The notes: generated by a model not told the origin, from the letters alone. Positions 17,409 through 25,862 are shown, counted from the stretch's first letter. The stretch: DNA of 64,000 bases from Pseudomonadota bacterium (GCA_023402175.1 JAEXCN010000327.1:1-64000); one strand, 5' to 3'. A program made the numbers and translations.

Positions 17409-18806
17409 ATGAGCCAGACCGAGACGGACCTCAAGGCATCGACGACCGACACGAGCGTGCTTGGCGCGCCCGCCAATGTGGTCAGCATCTCCAAGCTCGC
17501 CAATCACGTCGGCGAGACCGTGAGGGTGCGGGGCTGGCTCTACAACAAGCGCTCGAGCGGCAAGCTGCACTTCCTCGAGGTCCGCGACGGAAGCGGCATC
17601 GTCCAGGCCGTCGTCTTCAAGGGCAACGTCACGCCCGAGCTCTTCGCCGCTGCCGATCACATCCAGCAGGAGTCGAGCATCGAGGTCGAAGGCCTCGTGA
17701 AGGAGCACGGCAAGATCAAGGGGACCTACGAGCTCGACGCGAAGGACGTGAAGGTCGTCGCGCCCACCGCTCGCGAGTACCCGATCTCGCCGAAGGAGCA
17801 CGGCACCGACTTCCTCATGGACAACCGCCACCTCTGGCTGAGGTCGAAGCGGCAGCACGCGATCATGCGCGTCCGCCACGCGATCATCAAAGCGGTGCGC
17901 GATTTCTTCGATGAGAACGACTTCACGCTCGTCGACGCGCCGATCTTCACGCCGAACGCGTGTGAAGGAACCTCGACGCTCTTCCAGACCGACTACCACG
18001 GCGATCCCGCGTACCTCACGCAGTCCGGCCAGCTCTACATGGAGGCTGCGGCGGCGGCGTTCGGGAAGGCCTACTGTTTCGGGCCGACGTTCCGCGCCGA
18101 GAAGTCGAAGACGCGCCGCCACCTCGCCGAGTTCTGGATGGTCGAGCCGGAGGTCGCGTACATGGACCTCGCCGGGGACATGGTCCTCGCCGAGCAGTTC
18201 CTGAGCTTCATCGTCGCGCGCGTGCTCGAGACGCGCCGCAAGGAGCTCGACATCCTCGCGAGCGAGAAGCGCGCCGACGATCCCGAGTGGTGGACGCGCC
18301 ACATGAAGATGCTCGAGAACTGCAAGCCGCCGTTCCCGCGCATCACGTATCACGAGGCGATCGACATCCTGCAGAAGGGCGGCCACGCGGACGCGAAGGT
18401 CGGCGACGACTTCGGCGGCGACGAGGAGACGACGATCTCGAAGCAGTTCGATCGCCCGGTGATCGTGCATCGCTACCCGATCGACCTGAAGGCGTTCTAC
18501 TTCGCGCGCGATCCGAACAACCCGCAGCTCGCCCTCAACATGGACGTGCTCGCCCCGGAGGGTTACGGCGAGATCATCGGCGGCGGTGAGCGCGAGGCGG
18601 ATCTTGCTCGTCTCGAGAGCGCCATCACCGAGCACAAGCTCCCGCGCGAAGCCTTCGAGTGGTACCTCGACATCCGCCGCTACGGCTCGTTCCCGCACGC
18701 CGGGTTCGGCCTCGGCATCGAGCGGACGGTCTCCTGGATCTGCGGCCTGTCGCACGTCCGTGAGACGATCCCGTTCCCGCGCATGCTGAACCGCCTCGCG
18801 CCCTGA
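17409..18806 (+). CDS. asnS: Asparaginyl-tRNA synthetase
   Basis: A 465-residue class IIb aminoacyl-tRNA synthetase that charges tRNA-Asn. The N-terminal OB-fold anticodon-binding domain (about residues 18-120: VRVRGWLYNKRSSGKLHFLE) is followed by motif 1 and motif 2 (FRAEKSKTRRHLAEFWMVEP, the RHLAEFWMVEPE version typical of AsnRS). Motif 3 lies near the end (GFGLGIERTVSWICGL), with a terminal IPFPR signature. Length equals the bacterial norm (466 in E. coli). It starts at an ATG 101 nt after the thioesterase. A 6-bp inverted repeat 26 nt past the stop is a candidate terminator. Nothing unusual is seen in the active-site segments. Confidence 0.95.
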   Translation: MSQTETDLKASTTDTSVLGAPANVVSISKLANHVGETVRVRGWLYNKRSSGKLHFLEVRDGSGIVQAVVFKGNVTPELFAAADHIQQESSIEVEGLVKEHGKIKGTYELDAKDVKVVAPTAREYPISPKEHGTDFLMDNRHLWLRSKRQHAIMRVRHAIIKAVRDFFDENDFTLVDAPIFTPNACEGTSTLFQTDYHGDPAYLTQSGQLYMEAAAAAFGKAYCFGPTFRAEKSKTRRHLAEFWMVEPEVAYMDLAGDMVLAEQFLSFIVARVLETRRKELDILASEKRADDPEWWTRHMKMLENCKPPFPRITYHEAIDILQKGGHADAKVGDDFGGDEETTISKQFDRPVIVHRYPIDLKAFYFARDPNNPQLALNMDVLAPEGYGEIIGGGEREADLARLESAITEHKLPREAFEWYLDIRRYGSFPHAGFGLGIERTVSWICGLSHVRETIPFPRMLNRLAP

Positions 18807-18831
18807 CCCGCGCGAGCCCAAGCGGTCGAGA

Positions 18832-18854
18832 CCCGGAGCCGATTCCGATCCGGG
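18832..18854 (+). terminator. Candidate hairpin terminator after asnS
   Basis: A 6-bp perfect inverted repeat CCCGGA/TCCGGG with an 11-nt loop begins 26 nt after the asnS stop. There is no T-run, so this is only a weak candidate for transcript termination, or an RNA end-protecting hairpin. Confidence 0.3.
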
Positions 18855-18941
18855 CCGCGCGACCTGATGCGACGAGATCGCAGCCGGACTCGCACGCCGC
18901 TGTCCGTGAGCTGGTCACTCATCGACGATGCCTCCATAGCT

Positions 18942-18961
18942 ACTTCCGCTAGCCCAAGTAC
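18942..18961 (+). repeat. 20-nt motif, copy A
   Basis: Reads ACTTCCGCTAGCCCAAGTAC. It is the leftmost of four near-identical 20-mers around the HNH gene, in the rightward orientation. The ends ACTT and AAGT are inverted relative to each other, so the motif is an imperfect palindrome. Confidence 0.65.
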
Positions 18962-19075
18962 GTTCTGGGCTCGGTGGCGAGGGATTCCTGCCGAGCATCG
19001 TGGGTGCCAGGCGTCCCTCGCCTACGACGTGGTGCCTGTCCCCATTGCGGTCGGCAACGTCGGACGGAGAGTGAA

Positions 19076-19296
19076 AGGGCGCGAGAAGCAGCTGTCTGCT
19101 CGCAGTCTGAGCCGGTTAGGGAGGTGGTTCTGTGCGCGCCGCGACTTGCTCTTGCGCTCCGGCTTCGGGGCAACGCGGCTCGGGGCGAGGCGTTCGCTTG
19201 GCGGATCTCGCAAGGGCTTCAGTGCTCGGGCGCGGACGGTGCCTCGCGCCTCGGGAAGCTCGATGAGCTGGACGACCGATCCTTCGCCCGCGTGCT
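19076..19296 (+). repeat. Repeat block X, left copy
   Basis: About 220 nt that aligns by eye to the reverse complement of 21853-22078. The best-conserved stretch runs from GAGAAGCAGCTGTC through TCTGAGC and TTGCGCTC to the CGAGGCGTTCGCT segment, at roughly three quarters identity over the first 95 nt. Translated in one frame both copies give a similar Arg-rich peptide (EKQLS ... ARRD-LLRSG), so it may derive from a former gene, but neither copy is clearly coding. Confidence 0.6.
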
Positions 19297-19570
19297 TCCC
19301 AGCGCCGGTGCTGACGACAACGACGAGCGGCTGTCACAGCGGTTGCAGCTCGAGAGTAGTTTGAGCTCTCGAGGCAACCGTGTGCCAGCCGCTCGTCGCT
19401 TCAAAGACGGTCTGTTCTTGCTCTGGAGGACCACTCAGCCTGCGGACTTCGAGCTCGGGAACGCTCGCGACGGGAGTGGCGCGCCGGCGCGCGACGTTGC
19501 GTGCCGCAGTCGGCGTCGGTTCGAGCAGCGGGTATTCGCGCGCGACTGCAGGGGCAGGAGCTCGCTCGAT

Positions 19571-19678
19571 TCCGACGGCCGATGAGCGCATACCCAGGGC
19601 CGCGAGCACTGCAAATTTTCGCGAACGGGTCTCATGGGGAATGCATCAGCCTCCGTTACTTCCGATGTCCCAAGTACG
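19571..19678 (+). repeat. Repeat block Y with motif copy B
   Basis: About 108 nt matching the reverse complement of 21551-21662. Shared anchors are GACGGCCGA-GAGCGC, CCAGGGCCGCG, TTCGCGAAC, TGCATCAGC, and finally the 20-nt motif ACTTCCGATGTCCCAAGTAC at 19658-19677. The order of anchors and their spacing are the same in both copies, which argues for common descent rather than chance. Confidence 0.65.
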
Positions 19679-20068
19679 TGCCGAATGGGCCGCGTGAAAC
19701 GGCAGGCATCGCGAGGCCGTGTTCGGCCGGGATCATGTGGAGGTCGATGAGGTCGACCTGATCAACGTGGGCGACGAAGAGGGCGTGTTCTGGTGCCCAT
19801 CGGTTGCAGGTCCAGATGCTTTTGGTCTCGCGGCCACTGCGTCGTCGCCCGTCGTGCGGTCCATGACGATTTTCGATTTTTCTATAGACAGGTTTTCGGA
19901 CGCGCGGCACGCGGAACAACCGCCTGCGTTCGCCGACCAGGCGTGCGCGCGCGTATTCGCGTGCTGCGCGGGTTTCGGAGGCGGAAGTCCTCGCGAAGTG
20001 ATTTGGTGCGCGATCGGTCGCGAGCGAGGCTATCCGGAGGGCGAAGATCGCGATGGTAGAACGGCATC

Positions 20069-21382
20069 ATGAAGAAGCTGGGGGAGCTCTCGAACGAGGA
20101 GCTGCTTGCGCAATTGCGCGGGCATCTCGGGAAGGGACACGTCTGGCAGGCGCGGCTGGTCGCCTATCTCGCCGAAGTCGACCACCGGCAGTTGTTCCTC
20201 GATCACGCGTGCCCATCGATGTGGGAGTTCTGTATTCGGAAGCTCGGCATGAGCGAGAGCGAAGCGAATCTCCGAATCGCCGCCGGACGTGTGATTCGGC
20301 AGTTCCCGCGCGCTCGCGGCTACCTCGAAGAGGGGCGGATTCACCTCTGTGCCATCTACGCGCTTCGCAAGCACCTCACGGATAGCAATCACGAGGAGCT
20401 TCTTCGAGAAGCACTCGGCAGGACGACACGCGAGGTCGAGCAGATGGTCGCCGCGCGCTTCCCGAAGCCGGACGTGCGACCTCGCATCGAGCCCGTCGCA
20501 CCGCAGGGGGCGCTGCCGATCGCAACGTCCGCGTCCGAGGGCGGGCGACAGTCTGGTGCAGGCGTCGCCTCTCCCGTCGCCGTTCCGGATGCCGTTCTCG
20601 ACGCGGCATCGGCGACCGAACCGCGGCCGGTCGTCAGGCCGCTCTCGGCGACGCGGTACCACGTCGAGCTCACCGTCTCGTCCGAGGTGAAGTCGAAGCT
20701 CGAACGCATCAAAGGCCTGATGCGCCACCGCAATCCGACGGGCGACCTCGAGACCATCATCGATGCTGCGCTCGACCTCCTCCTCGCGAAGCTCGAGAAG
20801 GAGCGGCTCGGCAAGTCGTCACGTCCGAGAGCGCCGGCGACGACGACCAACACGGAGAGCACGGGCCAGAACGCGAACACCAACGCGAACACCAACGCGA
20901 ACACCAACGCGAATGCGGACACGAAGAAGGCCACGCGGCCCGGGTACATCTCCAGGGAGACGCGGCGGCAGGTCTTTGCGCGGGACGGCGAGCAATGCAC
21001 GTACCTCGATGCCGACGGCAATCGCTGCCCTGCGCGTGCGTATCTCGAGCTCGATCACATCCACCCGGCAGCTCTCGGAGGCAGCGATGCCGCCGAGAAC
21101 ATCAGAGTCCGATGCCGCGCGCACAACCAGCACTACGCCGAGCAGGTATTCGGTCGCCCATACGTTCAGGCGCGCATCCACTTGCGACGTCAGCGACGTC
21201 GAAAGTACGGAGCGGCGGCGGCGCCGACGGGATCGTTCGAAGTCGCGGCGAAGGGGCTGCGGTCCATGGGTTTCCGAGAGGCAGAAGTGAGCCGCGCCAT
21301 CGCGATGCTCGCGTCGAAGCTCGATCACAACGGAGCGCCCATCGAAACCATCATTCGCGAGGCGCTGCTGGTACTGACGTAG
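20069..21382 (+). CDS. HNH endonuclease with DUF222-like N-terminus
   Basis: A 437-residue protein. The N-terminal about 130 residues are helical with a DUF222-like feel (WEFCIRKLGMSESEANLRIA). A central helical segment (about 195-250) is followed by a linker of tandem Asn-Ala-Asn-Thr units (268-282), and then the HNH nuclease (about 294-362). The nuclease has RRQVFARDGEQC, LELDHIHPAALGGSDAAENI and CRAHNQHYAEQVFG, giving His330/His332, Asn344 and His352, plus structural Cys310, Cys320 and Cys349. A short helical C-terminal module (about 388-437) resembles the RuvA C-terminal domain. HNH enzymes of this type cut or nick DNA. Its position between inverted repeat flanks suggests a selfish or multi-copy element. 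No partner methylase or intein/intron boundary is seen. No good Shine-Dalgarno is visible before the ATG. Confidence 0.88.
   Translation: MKKLGELSNEELLAQLRGHLGKGHVWQARLVAYLAEVDHRQLFLDHACPSMWEFCIRKLGMSESEANLRIAAGRVIRQFPRARGYLEEGRIHLCAIYALRKHLTDSNHEELLREALGRTTREVEQMVAARFPKPDVRPRIEPVAPQGALPIATSASEGGRQSGAGVASPVAVPDAVLDAASATEPRPVVRPLSATRYHVELTVSSEVKSKLERIKGLMRHRNPTGDLETIIDAALDLLLAKLEKERLGKSSRPRAPATTTNTESTGQNANTNANTNANTNANADTKKATRPGYISRETRRQVFARDGEQCTYLDADGNRCPARAYLELDHIHPAALGGSDAAENIRVRCRAHNQHYAEQVFGRPYVQARIHLRRQRRRKYGAAAAPTGSFEVAAKGLRSMGFREAEVSRAIAMLASKLDHNGAPIETIIREALLVLT
20870..20917 (+). repeat. 12-bp tandem repeat coding for (NANT)n linker
   Basis: AACGCGAACACC repeated three times and then partially (AACGCGAAT), in frame within the HNH gene. 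It encodes Asn-Ala-Asn-Thr repeats between the helical part and the nuclease domain. Copy number in such a repeat is likely to vary by slippage without breaking the frame. Confidence 0.85.
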
Positions 21383-21550
21383 TCACCTCGTAACACCTGG
21401 GCTGACCCGTTTCATTGGGCGGCGAGCGGCGCGGCTCGCTGCGAGCGCCGTCGCGTGTGGGCGGCGAAGGAATCGCTCGTCGCGCCGATCGACCGCATGT
21501 CCGCGCCGGTACGTCGCGATCACGGCGGTCATGACGAGCCCATACCGCAT

Positions 21551-21662
21551 CGTACTTGGGATATCGGAAGCAAACGGCTGCTGATGCACTGCCGATGAGG
21601 AGGCCGGTTCGCGAATAGCTGCTCTACCCGCGGCCCTGGCTCCGCGCTCGTCGGCCGTCGGC
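21551..21662 (-). repeat. Repeat block Y with motif copy C (inverted)
   Basis: The reverse complement aligns to 19571-19678. The 20-nt motif here is GCTTCCGATATCCCAAGTAC (core 21552-21571, leftward orientation). It is the inverted partner of the left Y block on the opposite side of the HNH gene. Confidence 0.65.
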
Positions 21663-21710
21663 GTCGAGGAGTTGCTGGCGGCAGGTTTCCCCCGCCGCGC
21701 ATCCGCAGGC

Positions 21711-21730
21711 GAACTTGCGATGTCGGAAGT
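21711..21730 (-). repeat. 20-nt motif, copy D (inverted)
   Basis: Reverse complement reads ACTTCCGACATCGCAAGTTC, differing from the other copies at about four positions. With copy C it gives two leftward motifs to the right of the HNH gene, mirroring the two rightward motifs to its left. Confidence 0.55.
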
Positions 21731-21852
21731 AGCTGACGGAGAGATCGTCCAACGAAGACTTGCTCGCGTACCGCGGTGCGCGCGTCGGCCCGGCCTCTCG
21801 CTCCGTCAGGCGAACGGATGCGACGGTCGACGGCGGCCACTCTTGCGCCGGG

Positions 21853-22078
21853 GCACACTCGCCGGGTCGAGCGTCCGGCTCATCGAGGCTCCCGAAGGCG
21901 CGAGCCACCGCGCTCGCCGCACTGGCTTGCTCCACAGAGCGAACGCCTCGATCCGTACCAAGCCTTCGCCCAAGCCAGAGCGCAACAGCGAGTCACGCCG
22001 CGCACGGATCGCCTGCATGACCCGCTCAGACCGCGAGTACGACAGCTGCTTCTCACTCCTTTTCGCTCCGCGGGCCAC
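21853..22078 (-). repeat. Repeat block X, right copy (inverted)
   Basis: The reverse complement matches left block X (19076-19296). In leftward reading the order on this side is X, motif D, then Y/motif C. On the left side it is motif A, X, then Y/motif B. The two arms are therefore related but not exact mirror images. Confidence 0.6.
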
Positions 22079-22198
22079 TTGGAACCACAAGAGGGAACAG
22101 GGATCGGCGGTGCGGGCGATCTGGCCGTCCGCGAAGAGGCAGTCGCAAACGCCCCGGTCGAGTCGTGGCGCCGTGCTGCCGGATCGTCCTGGTCGACT

Positions 22199-22711
22199 TC
22201 AGAGGCCCAGCATGAGCGCGAGATAGGTGGCGCGTTCAGAGGCCGGAAGGTCGCTCCACTTCTCCGGGAGTCGAATGGCGGCGGGTGCGCCTCCACAACG
22301 ATATCCGCGGTACGTCGCGTCCGCGGCGCGCGTCAGGTCGTAGCCGCAGCTCCCGACGCGAACGAGGAGGCGATCGTTCGTGAGCTCGATCTCCTCCCTC
22401 GTCCCGCCGACGATGCCGCGCGCGCTGAGGACACCGTCGCGCTCGTCGACGTGCATGTCGAGCGGTCGTGCGTCGATGATGCCGGTCACGCGCGTCGGGG
22501 ATAGCCGCGCGTTGATCTGGGCGCCGCGCCACGTCCCGCGGAGCTCGTCGCCGAAGCGCTCGACGTTCGTGTCCGGGGCCTGAGCACGGCCGTTCTCGAT
22601 CTGGACCGTGCTCACGTCCGCTGCCGAGGTCACGACGAGATCGCTCGGCGAGCGGGCGCGCGCGCAGCTCGAGCTCATGATGACTAGCAGCACGACGAGC
22701 GTTCTCCTCAT
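22199..22711 (-). CDS. Small predicted lipoprotein
   Basis: A 170-residue protein, MRRTLVVLLVIMSSSCARAR, with the lipobox-like Cys at residue 16. The body is beta-rich with repeated short charged strands (DELRGTWRGAQINARLSPTR, DERDGVLSARGIVGGTREEI), suggesting a small beta-sandwich, and a single Cys pair (about 131 and 149). The frame is open upstream to an earlier ATG (22765), but only the later one gives a signal peptide at its N-terminus. It is the last gene leftwards before the HNH repeat region. Function is unknown. Confidence 0.68.
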   Translation of the reverse strand: MRRTLVVLLVIMSSSCARARSPSDLVVTSAADVSTVQIENGRAQAPDTNVERFGDELRGTWRGAQINARLSPTRVTGIIDARPLDMHVDERDGVLSARGIVGGTREEIELTNDRLLVRVGSCGYDLTRAADATYRGYRCGGAPAAIRLPEKWSDLPASERATYLALMLGL

Positions 22712-22823
22712 GCCAGTGGCGTACGTCCTCGAGGATGGACCGTCAACGAGGCGCATCACGCCCATAGGCGCAGCACGCCCTCAGGCGCCGCACGTCCAGG
22801 GCAGATCACGCGAACTACGCTCG

Positions 22824-24353
22824 TCAGGCGCCGCGTGCGAGATCCATGTAGAGCGCACGATACGCATCCGCCGACGCGGACCATGAAAAGGCGTTCGAGC
22901 GATTCATCGCGCGCACGATGGCGCGACCGAGCGCGGGGGCGTCGGCGTAGAGACGCAGCGCCGCATGGCAGGCGTCGTGCAGCGGCTCGATCGCGGCACG
23001 GCGGGCGATGATGCCCGTCCCTGTCTCGGCGGCGGGAGCGATGCGGGCGCCGCTCACGATGGGCTCCACCGTGTCGTGCAGGCCGCCGACGTCGGTCACG
23101 ACCGGGATCGAGCCGTACCGCATCGCATACATCTGCGTGAGGCCGCACGGCTCGAATCGAGACGGGATGACGAAGAAGTCGGAGCCCGCGTAGACGCGCC
23201 GCGAGAGGGCCGCGTCGAACGCGATGCGCACGCCGACGCGACCGGGATGGCTCGCGGCGAGGTACATGAGCTGCTCTTCGAGGTGCCGATCACCTTGCCC
23301 CACGATCGCGAAGCGTGCGCCGCGGTCGACGAGCTCCGGGATCAGCGGGACGAGGAGATCGATCCCTTTCTGCCACGAGAGCCGCGAGACGATCCCGAAG
23401 AGTGGACCGCCCCGCCCTTCCCGGTCGTGCGGCAACACGTCGAGGCCGAGCTCCTTCACGAGCGCCCCCTTGTCGGAGGCGCGCTGCTCCTTCGCGGTGC
23501 TCTCGTCGTAGCGCGCCGCGAGCGTCGGGTCCGTCCGTGGGTTCCATCGCGCGAGATCGATCCCGTTCACGATCCCGACGAGCTTTTGCGCGTGGGCGCG
23601 GAGATGCAGGTCGAGACCGAACCCGCCTTCCGGCGTGAGGATCTCGCGCGCGTAGGTCGGGCTCACGGTCGTGATCCGATCGGCGTGAGCGGTCGCGCCC
23701 TTCATCAGGTTCACCTGCCCCTCGTGCCAGAGGTATTCGGGTCGGAACGCCTCGCGCGGAAGATGGAGCCGGTCGAGCGAGCCCTCGTCGAGCACTCCCT
23801 GGAACTGGAGGTTGTGGATGGTGAACACCGACGGCGTGTGCGCCCACCGAGGGCCCATCACGAGGCGGGCATAGAGCACGGCGAACGTGGCGTGCCAGTC
23901 GTGCGCGTGGATGACGTCCGGTCCGCCGGGCCAGATCCGCGCGGCGATCTCGAGGCCGCCGCGCGACATCACGGCGAATCGAAGCGCGTTGTCTCCGAAG
24001 GCGCCGTATTGATCGCTGTAGATCCCCGCACGCCCGTAGAGCCCGTCGTCTTCGAGGAGGCAGATGCGGCGCTCGCCGCCGGATGGGAAACGGACGGGAT
24101 CGACCTCGAGGACGCGCAGCATGCGCACGTCGCCGGGGCCCCATCCCCAGCGTGCCTCGACGAGCTCCGGCCAGCGCGTCGTCCGCGCGGGCATCCGCGT
24201 GACGCCGTAGCGCGGTGTGACGACGACGACCTCCAGCCCGATCTCGGCAAGCGCCAGCGAGAGGGCTTCGACGACGTCGCCGAGCCCGCCTGTCCGCGCA
24301 AGCGACTCGACCTCCGAGGAGATCATGACGATTCGCAAAGGCGCTCGTGGCAA
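22824..24353 (-). CDS. glgA: Glycogen/starch synthase (GT5)
   Basis: A 509-residue glycosyltransferase family 5 enzyme that extends alpha-1,4-glucan from ADP-glucose. The N-terminal Rossmann lobe begins IVMISSEVESLARTGGLGDV. Further GT5 landmarks are DVIHAHDWHATF, SVFTIHNLQFQG, IVSRLSWQKGIDLL and the C-terminal nucleotide-sugar site PSRFEPCGLTQMYAMRYG. Length is normal. In the usual KTGGL loop near the N-terminus the Lys, which in E. coli GlgA (Lys15) contacts ADP-glucose, is Arg here. That conservative change could alter donor preference or simply be tolerated. No other glycogen genes are nearby. Its upstream neighbour on the same strand is the anti-sigma gene, 37 nt away. Confidence 0.92.
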   Translation of the reverse strand: MPRAPLRIVMISSEVESLARTGGLGDVVEALSLALAEIGLEVVVVTPRYGVTRMPARTTRWPELVEARWGWGPGDVRMLRVLEVDPVRFPSGGERRICLLEDDGLYGRAGIYSDQYGAFGDNALRFAVMSRGGLEIAARIWPGGPDVIHAHDWHATFAVLYARLVMGPRWAHTPSVFTIHNLQFQGVLDEGSLDRLHLPREAFRPEYLWHEGQVNLMKGATAHADRITTVSPTYAREILTPEGGFGLDLHLRAHAQKLVGIVNGIDLARWNPRTDPTLAARYDESTAKEQRASDKGALVKELGLDVLPHDREGRGGPLFGIVSRLSWQKGIDLLVPLIPELVDRGARFAIVGQGDRHLEEQLMYLAASHPGRVGVRIAFDAALSRRVYAGSDFFVIPSRFEPCGLTQMYAMRYGSIPVVTDVGGLHDTVEPIVSGARIAPAAETGTGIIARRAAIEPLHDACHAALRLYADAPALGRAIVRAMNRSNAFSWSASADAYRALYMDLARGA

Positions 24354-24390
24354 GCGCCGACGATTCTGACACGAGCGCGCGCTCGTCCGG

Positions 24391-25071
24391 TCAACGGATC
24401 TGCAAGAGCTTGCGTCCGACGAGCGCTCCTGCGGCAGCGAGAAGCAGCGTCGGCAGCACGTGCGCTTCCATGCAGTGCAGCGCCGCAGCGTGCGGGCAGC
24501 GAAGATACGCCATCATCGCCGTCCACGTGCCTGCCGCCATTCCGAGCGCCGCGCCGGTCAGCATCGGATGCACGGGATCGGTCCCGCGACGCGGGAGGAG
24601 AAGGACCGCGAACGGCAGCATTCCTTGGAGGATCGTCAGCAGGCCACACGACAGGTGACTCGCGGACGGAACGTCTTCCGCGCCATGCCCGGGCCAGAGC
24701 GCAGCCGCCGCGAGGGCGACGATCGCGAGGGCGGGCGCACCGAGCGCGGCACCGAGCACGAGGACGTGACGGGGACGGCCCAGCATCGAGCCGCGGGCAC
24801 GCGCGGACACACGCGTGAGGACGAGCGCAGCGACGAGCCCGAGGCCCGCAGTGAAGGCCACGAGCTCGACCGGTCGAGCGCCGAGTCTGAGTCCGCCCGT
24901 CGCGAAGAAGAGCGCCGCGGTCGCGAGCACGCCGCCGGCGGCGACGAGCGCCGTCTTCGTCCGGTGCTCGCGCCGCGTCGGTGAAGGCGCACGCGCGACC
25001 TCTGCAAGGACACGCGCCCGCAGATCGGCGGGAAGGCGGGAAGGCGTCGGGCGACGCTCGCTCGCGCTCAT
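24391..25071 (-). CDS. DUF1109/NrsF-like membrane anti-sigma factor
   Basis: A 226-residue integral membrane protein with a short cytosolic N-terminus (about 1-40) and about six hydrophobic segments, as in the NrsF/DUF1109 family that sequesters ECF sigma factors. The C-terminal Cys-containing segment (YLRCPHAAALHCMEAHVLPT) matches the part of DUF1109 proteins that often carries conserved Cys/His. The start overlaps the end of the ECF sigma gene by 4 nt (ATGA), so the two are translationally coupled. That is the classic sigma/anti-sigma arrangement. The signal it senses is unknown; redox is possible from the Cys/His cluster. Confidence 0.78.
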   Translation of the reverse strand: MSASERRPTPSRLPADLRARVLAEVARAPSPTRREHRTKTALVAAGGVLATAALFFATGGLRLGARPVELVAFTAGLGLVAALVLTRVSARARGSMLGRPRHVLVLGAALGAPALAIVALAAAALWPGHGAEDVPSASHLSCGLLTILQGMLPFAVLLLPRRGTDPVHPMLTGAALGMAAGTWTAMMAYLRCPHAAALHCMEAHVLPTLLLAAAGALVGRKLLQIR

Positions 25072-25862
25072 GACGTTCGTCGACTCCCGGAGGCCGCCTT
25101 TGTCTCGCGTCGTTCGGCGGCGCGCGCCTCGGAGGAGAGCACGCTCCGAAGTGCCTCGTACGCGCGATGTGCACGGAGCTTCACCGCGGCGACGGTGGTC
25201 CCGAGCACCTGCGCGGCCTCGGCGACGCTGAGACCGTCCTGCTTGATGAGCTCGAACGCAACGCGCTGGTTCTCGGGAAGCCGCTGCAGCTCCTCGCCAA
25301 GGCGCGCGGCCACCTCCTTCGCGATCGCGACCTCGTCGGCGCCCGCATCGAGCGAGACGAGCAGATCGCCGACGTCCTCGTCGTCGGTCTTCGCGAGCAC
25401 CTCGCGTCCGCCGCGACGATGGTGATCGATGAGGAGCCTGCGCGCGATCGCGAACGCCCAGGGCATCACCTCGGCGCCCGGAATGAACCGCCCGCGTGCG
25501 CGATGGATCTGCAGCATCGTCTGCTGGAGGATGTCTTCTGCCTTCGCGCGGTCGCGCGTGTGTCGAAGGAGGAAGCCGTAGAGCGGCGGCGCGAGCTTGT
25601 CGTAGACCTCGCCGAACGCAGCGTCGTCACCGCGCGCGTAGCGGTCCATCGCCGAATCGAGCGAGGCATCGTCCTCGCTCTGTCGCTCGCCGCCCACGAC
25701 ACGCGTCGTATCAGGCTTTGCGAGCACCTCGTTCGACTCGCCGTCGTCGAGGCCAGGGGCCGTGGCCGCGAGCGGAATTGCGATCGACATCGTCGCGAGC
25801 ATCGTGCGTGAGGGAGCTACGCGAGCGACGCGGAGTGGTTTCGTCCGCCGTGCGCGCTCCAT
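25068..25862 (-). CDS. ECF RNA polymerase sigma factor
   Basis: A 264-residue sigma-70 family member with ECF layout. Region 2 is about 75-140 (FGEVYDKLAPPLYGFLLRHT, DILQQTMLQIHRARG, PWAFAIARRLLIDHHRR). Region 4 is about 190-240 (ELQRLPENQRVAFELIKQDG, then the helix-turn-helix SVAEAAQVLGTTVAAVKLRA). The start is uncertain: ATGs at 25862, 25802 and 25790 are all possible and none has a good Shine-Dalgarno, so the Arg-rich first 25 residues may not be translated. Cognate anti-sigma follows at once. The 321-nt region upstream, shared with a divergent gene, contains two hairpins and may hold an autoregulated promoter. Confidence 0.85.
   Translation of the reverse strand: MERARRTKPLRVARVAPSRTMLATMSIAIPLAATAPGLDDGESNEVLAKPDTTRVVGGERQSEDDASLDSAMDRYARGDDAAFGEVYDKLAPPLYGFLLRHTRDRAKAEDILQQTMLQIHRARGRFIPGAEVMPWAFAIARRLLIDHHRRGGREVLAKTDDEDVGDLLVSLDAGADEVAIAKEVAARLGEELQRLPENQRVAFELIKQDGLSVAEAAQVLGTTVAAVKLRAHRAYEALRSVLSSEARAAERRETKAASGSRRTS

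Larger units (their letters stand above)
18807..20068. other. Gene-poor stretch carrying left repeat blocks upstream of HNH gene
   Basis: About 1.26 kb with no convincing gene. It holds motif copy A, block X and block Y with motif copy B, all oriented rightward and each matched by an inverted copy to the right of the HNH gene. The open frames here (e.g. 18974-19585 rightward, 19656-19919 leftward) are Arg/Ser-rich and show no recognisable domain, so they are probably decayed or spurious. From about 19866 to 19900 there is a markedly AT-rich run (GATTTTTCTATAGACAGG) that could be the promoter or leader of the HNH gene. Confidence 0.6.
21383..22198. other. Gene-poor stretch with right, inverted repeat blocks
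   Basis: About 0.8 kb without a convincing gene. It contains block Y (inverted) with motif copy C, motif copy D, and block X (inverted). The leftward frame 21806-22090 (a short peptide with EKQLS ... RARRDSLLRSG) spans block X and resembles a frame in the left copy. This is the main hint that block X was once coding. Both copies look degenerate. Confidence 0.6.

Noticed and set aside
15477..18821. A 1114-residue leftward open frame
   Set aside because: Its first about 700 residues are antisense to asnS and the thioesterase. Only 15477-16679 has a signature (DUF2236) and a ribosome site.
19656..19919. Leftward 87-residue open frame ending at motif B
   Set aside because: Stop comes from the 20-nt repeat itself; no domain, and the frame is not matched on the right arm.
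20870..20917. Tandem repeat as a possible CRISPR or minisatellite array
   Set aside because: Units are 12 bp with no spacers, inside a coding frame.
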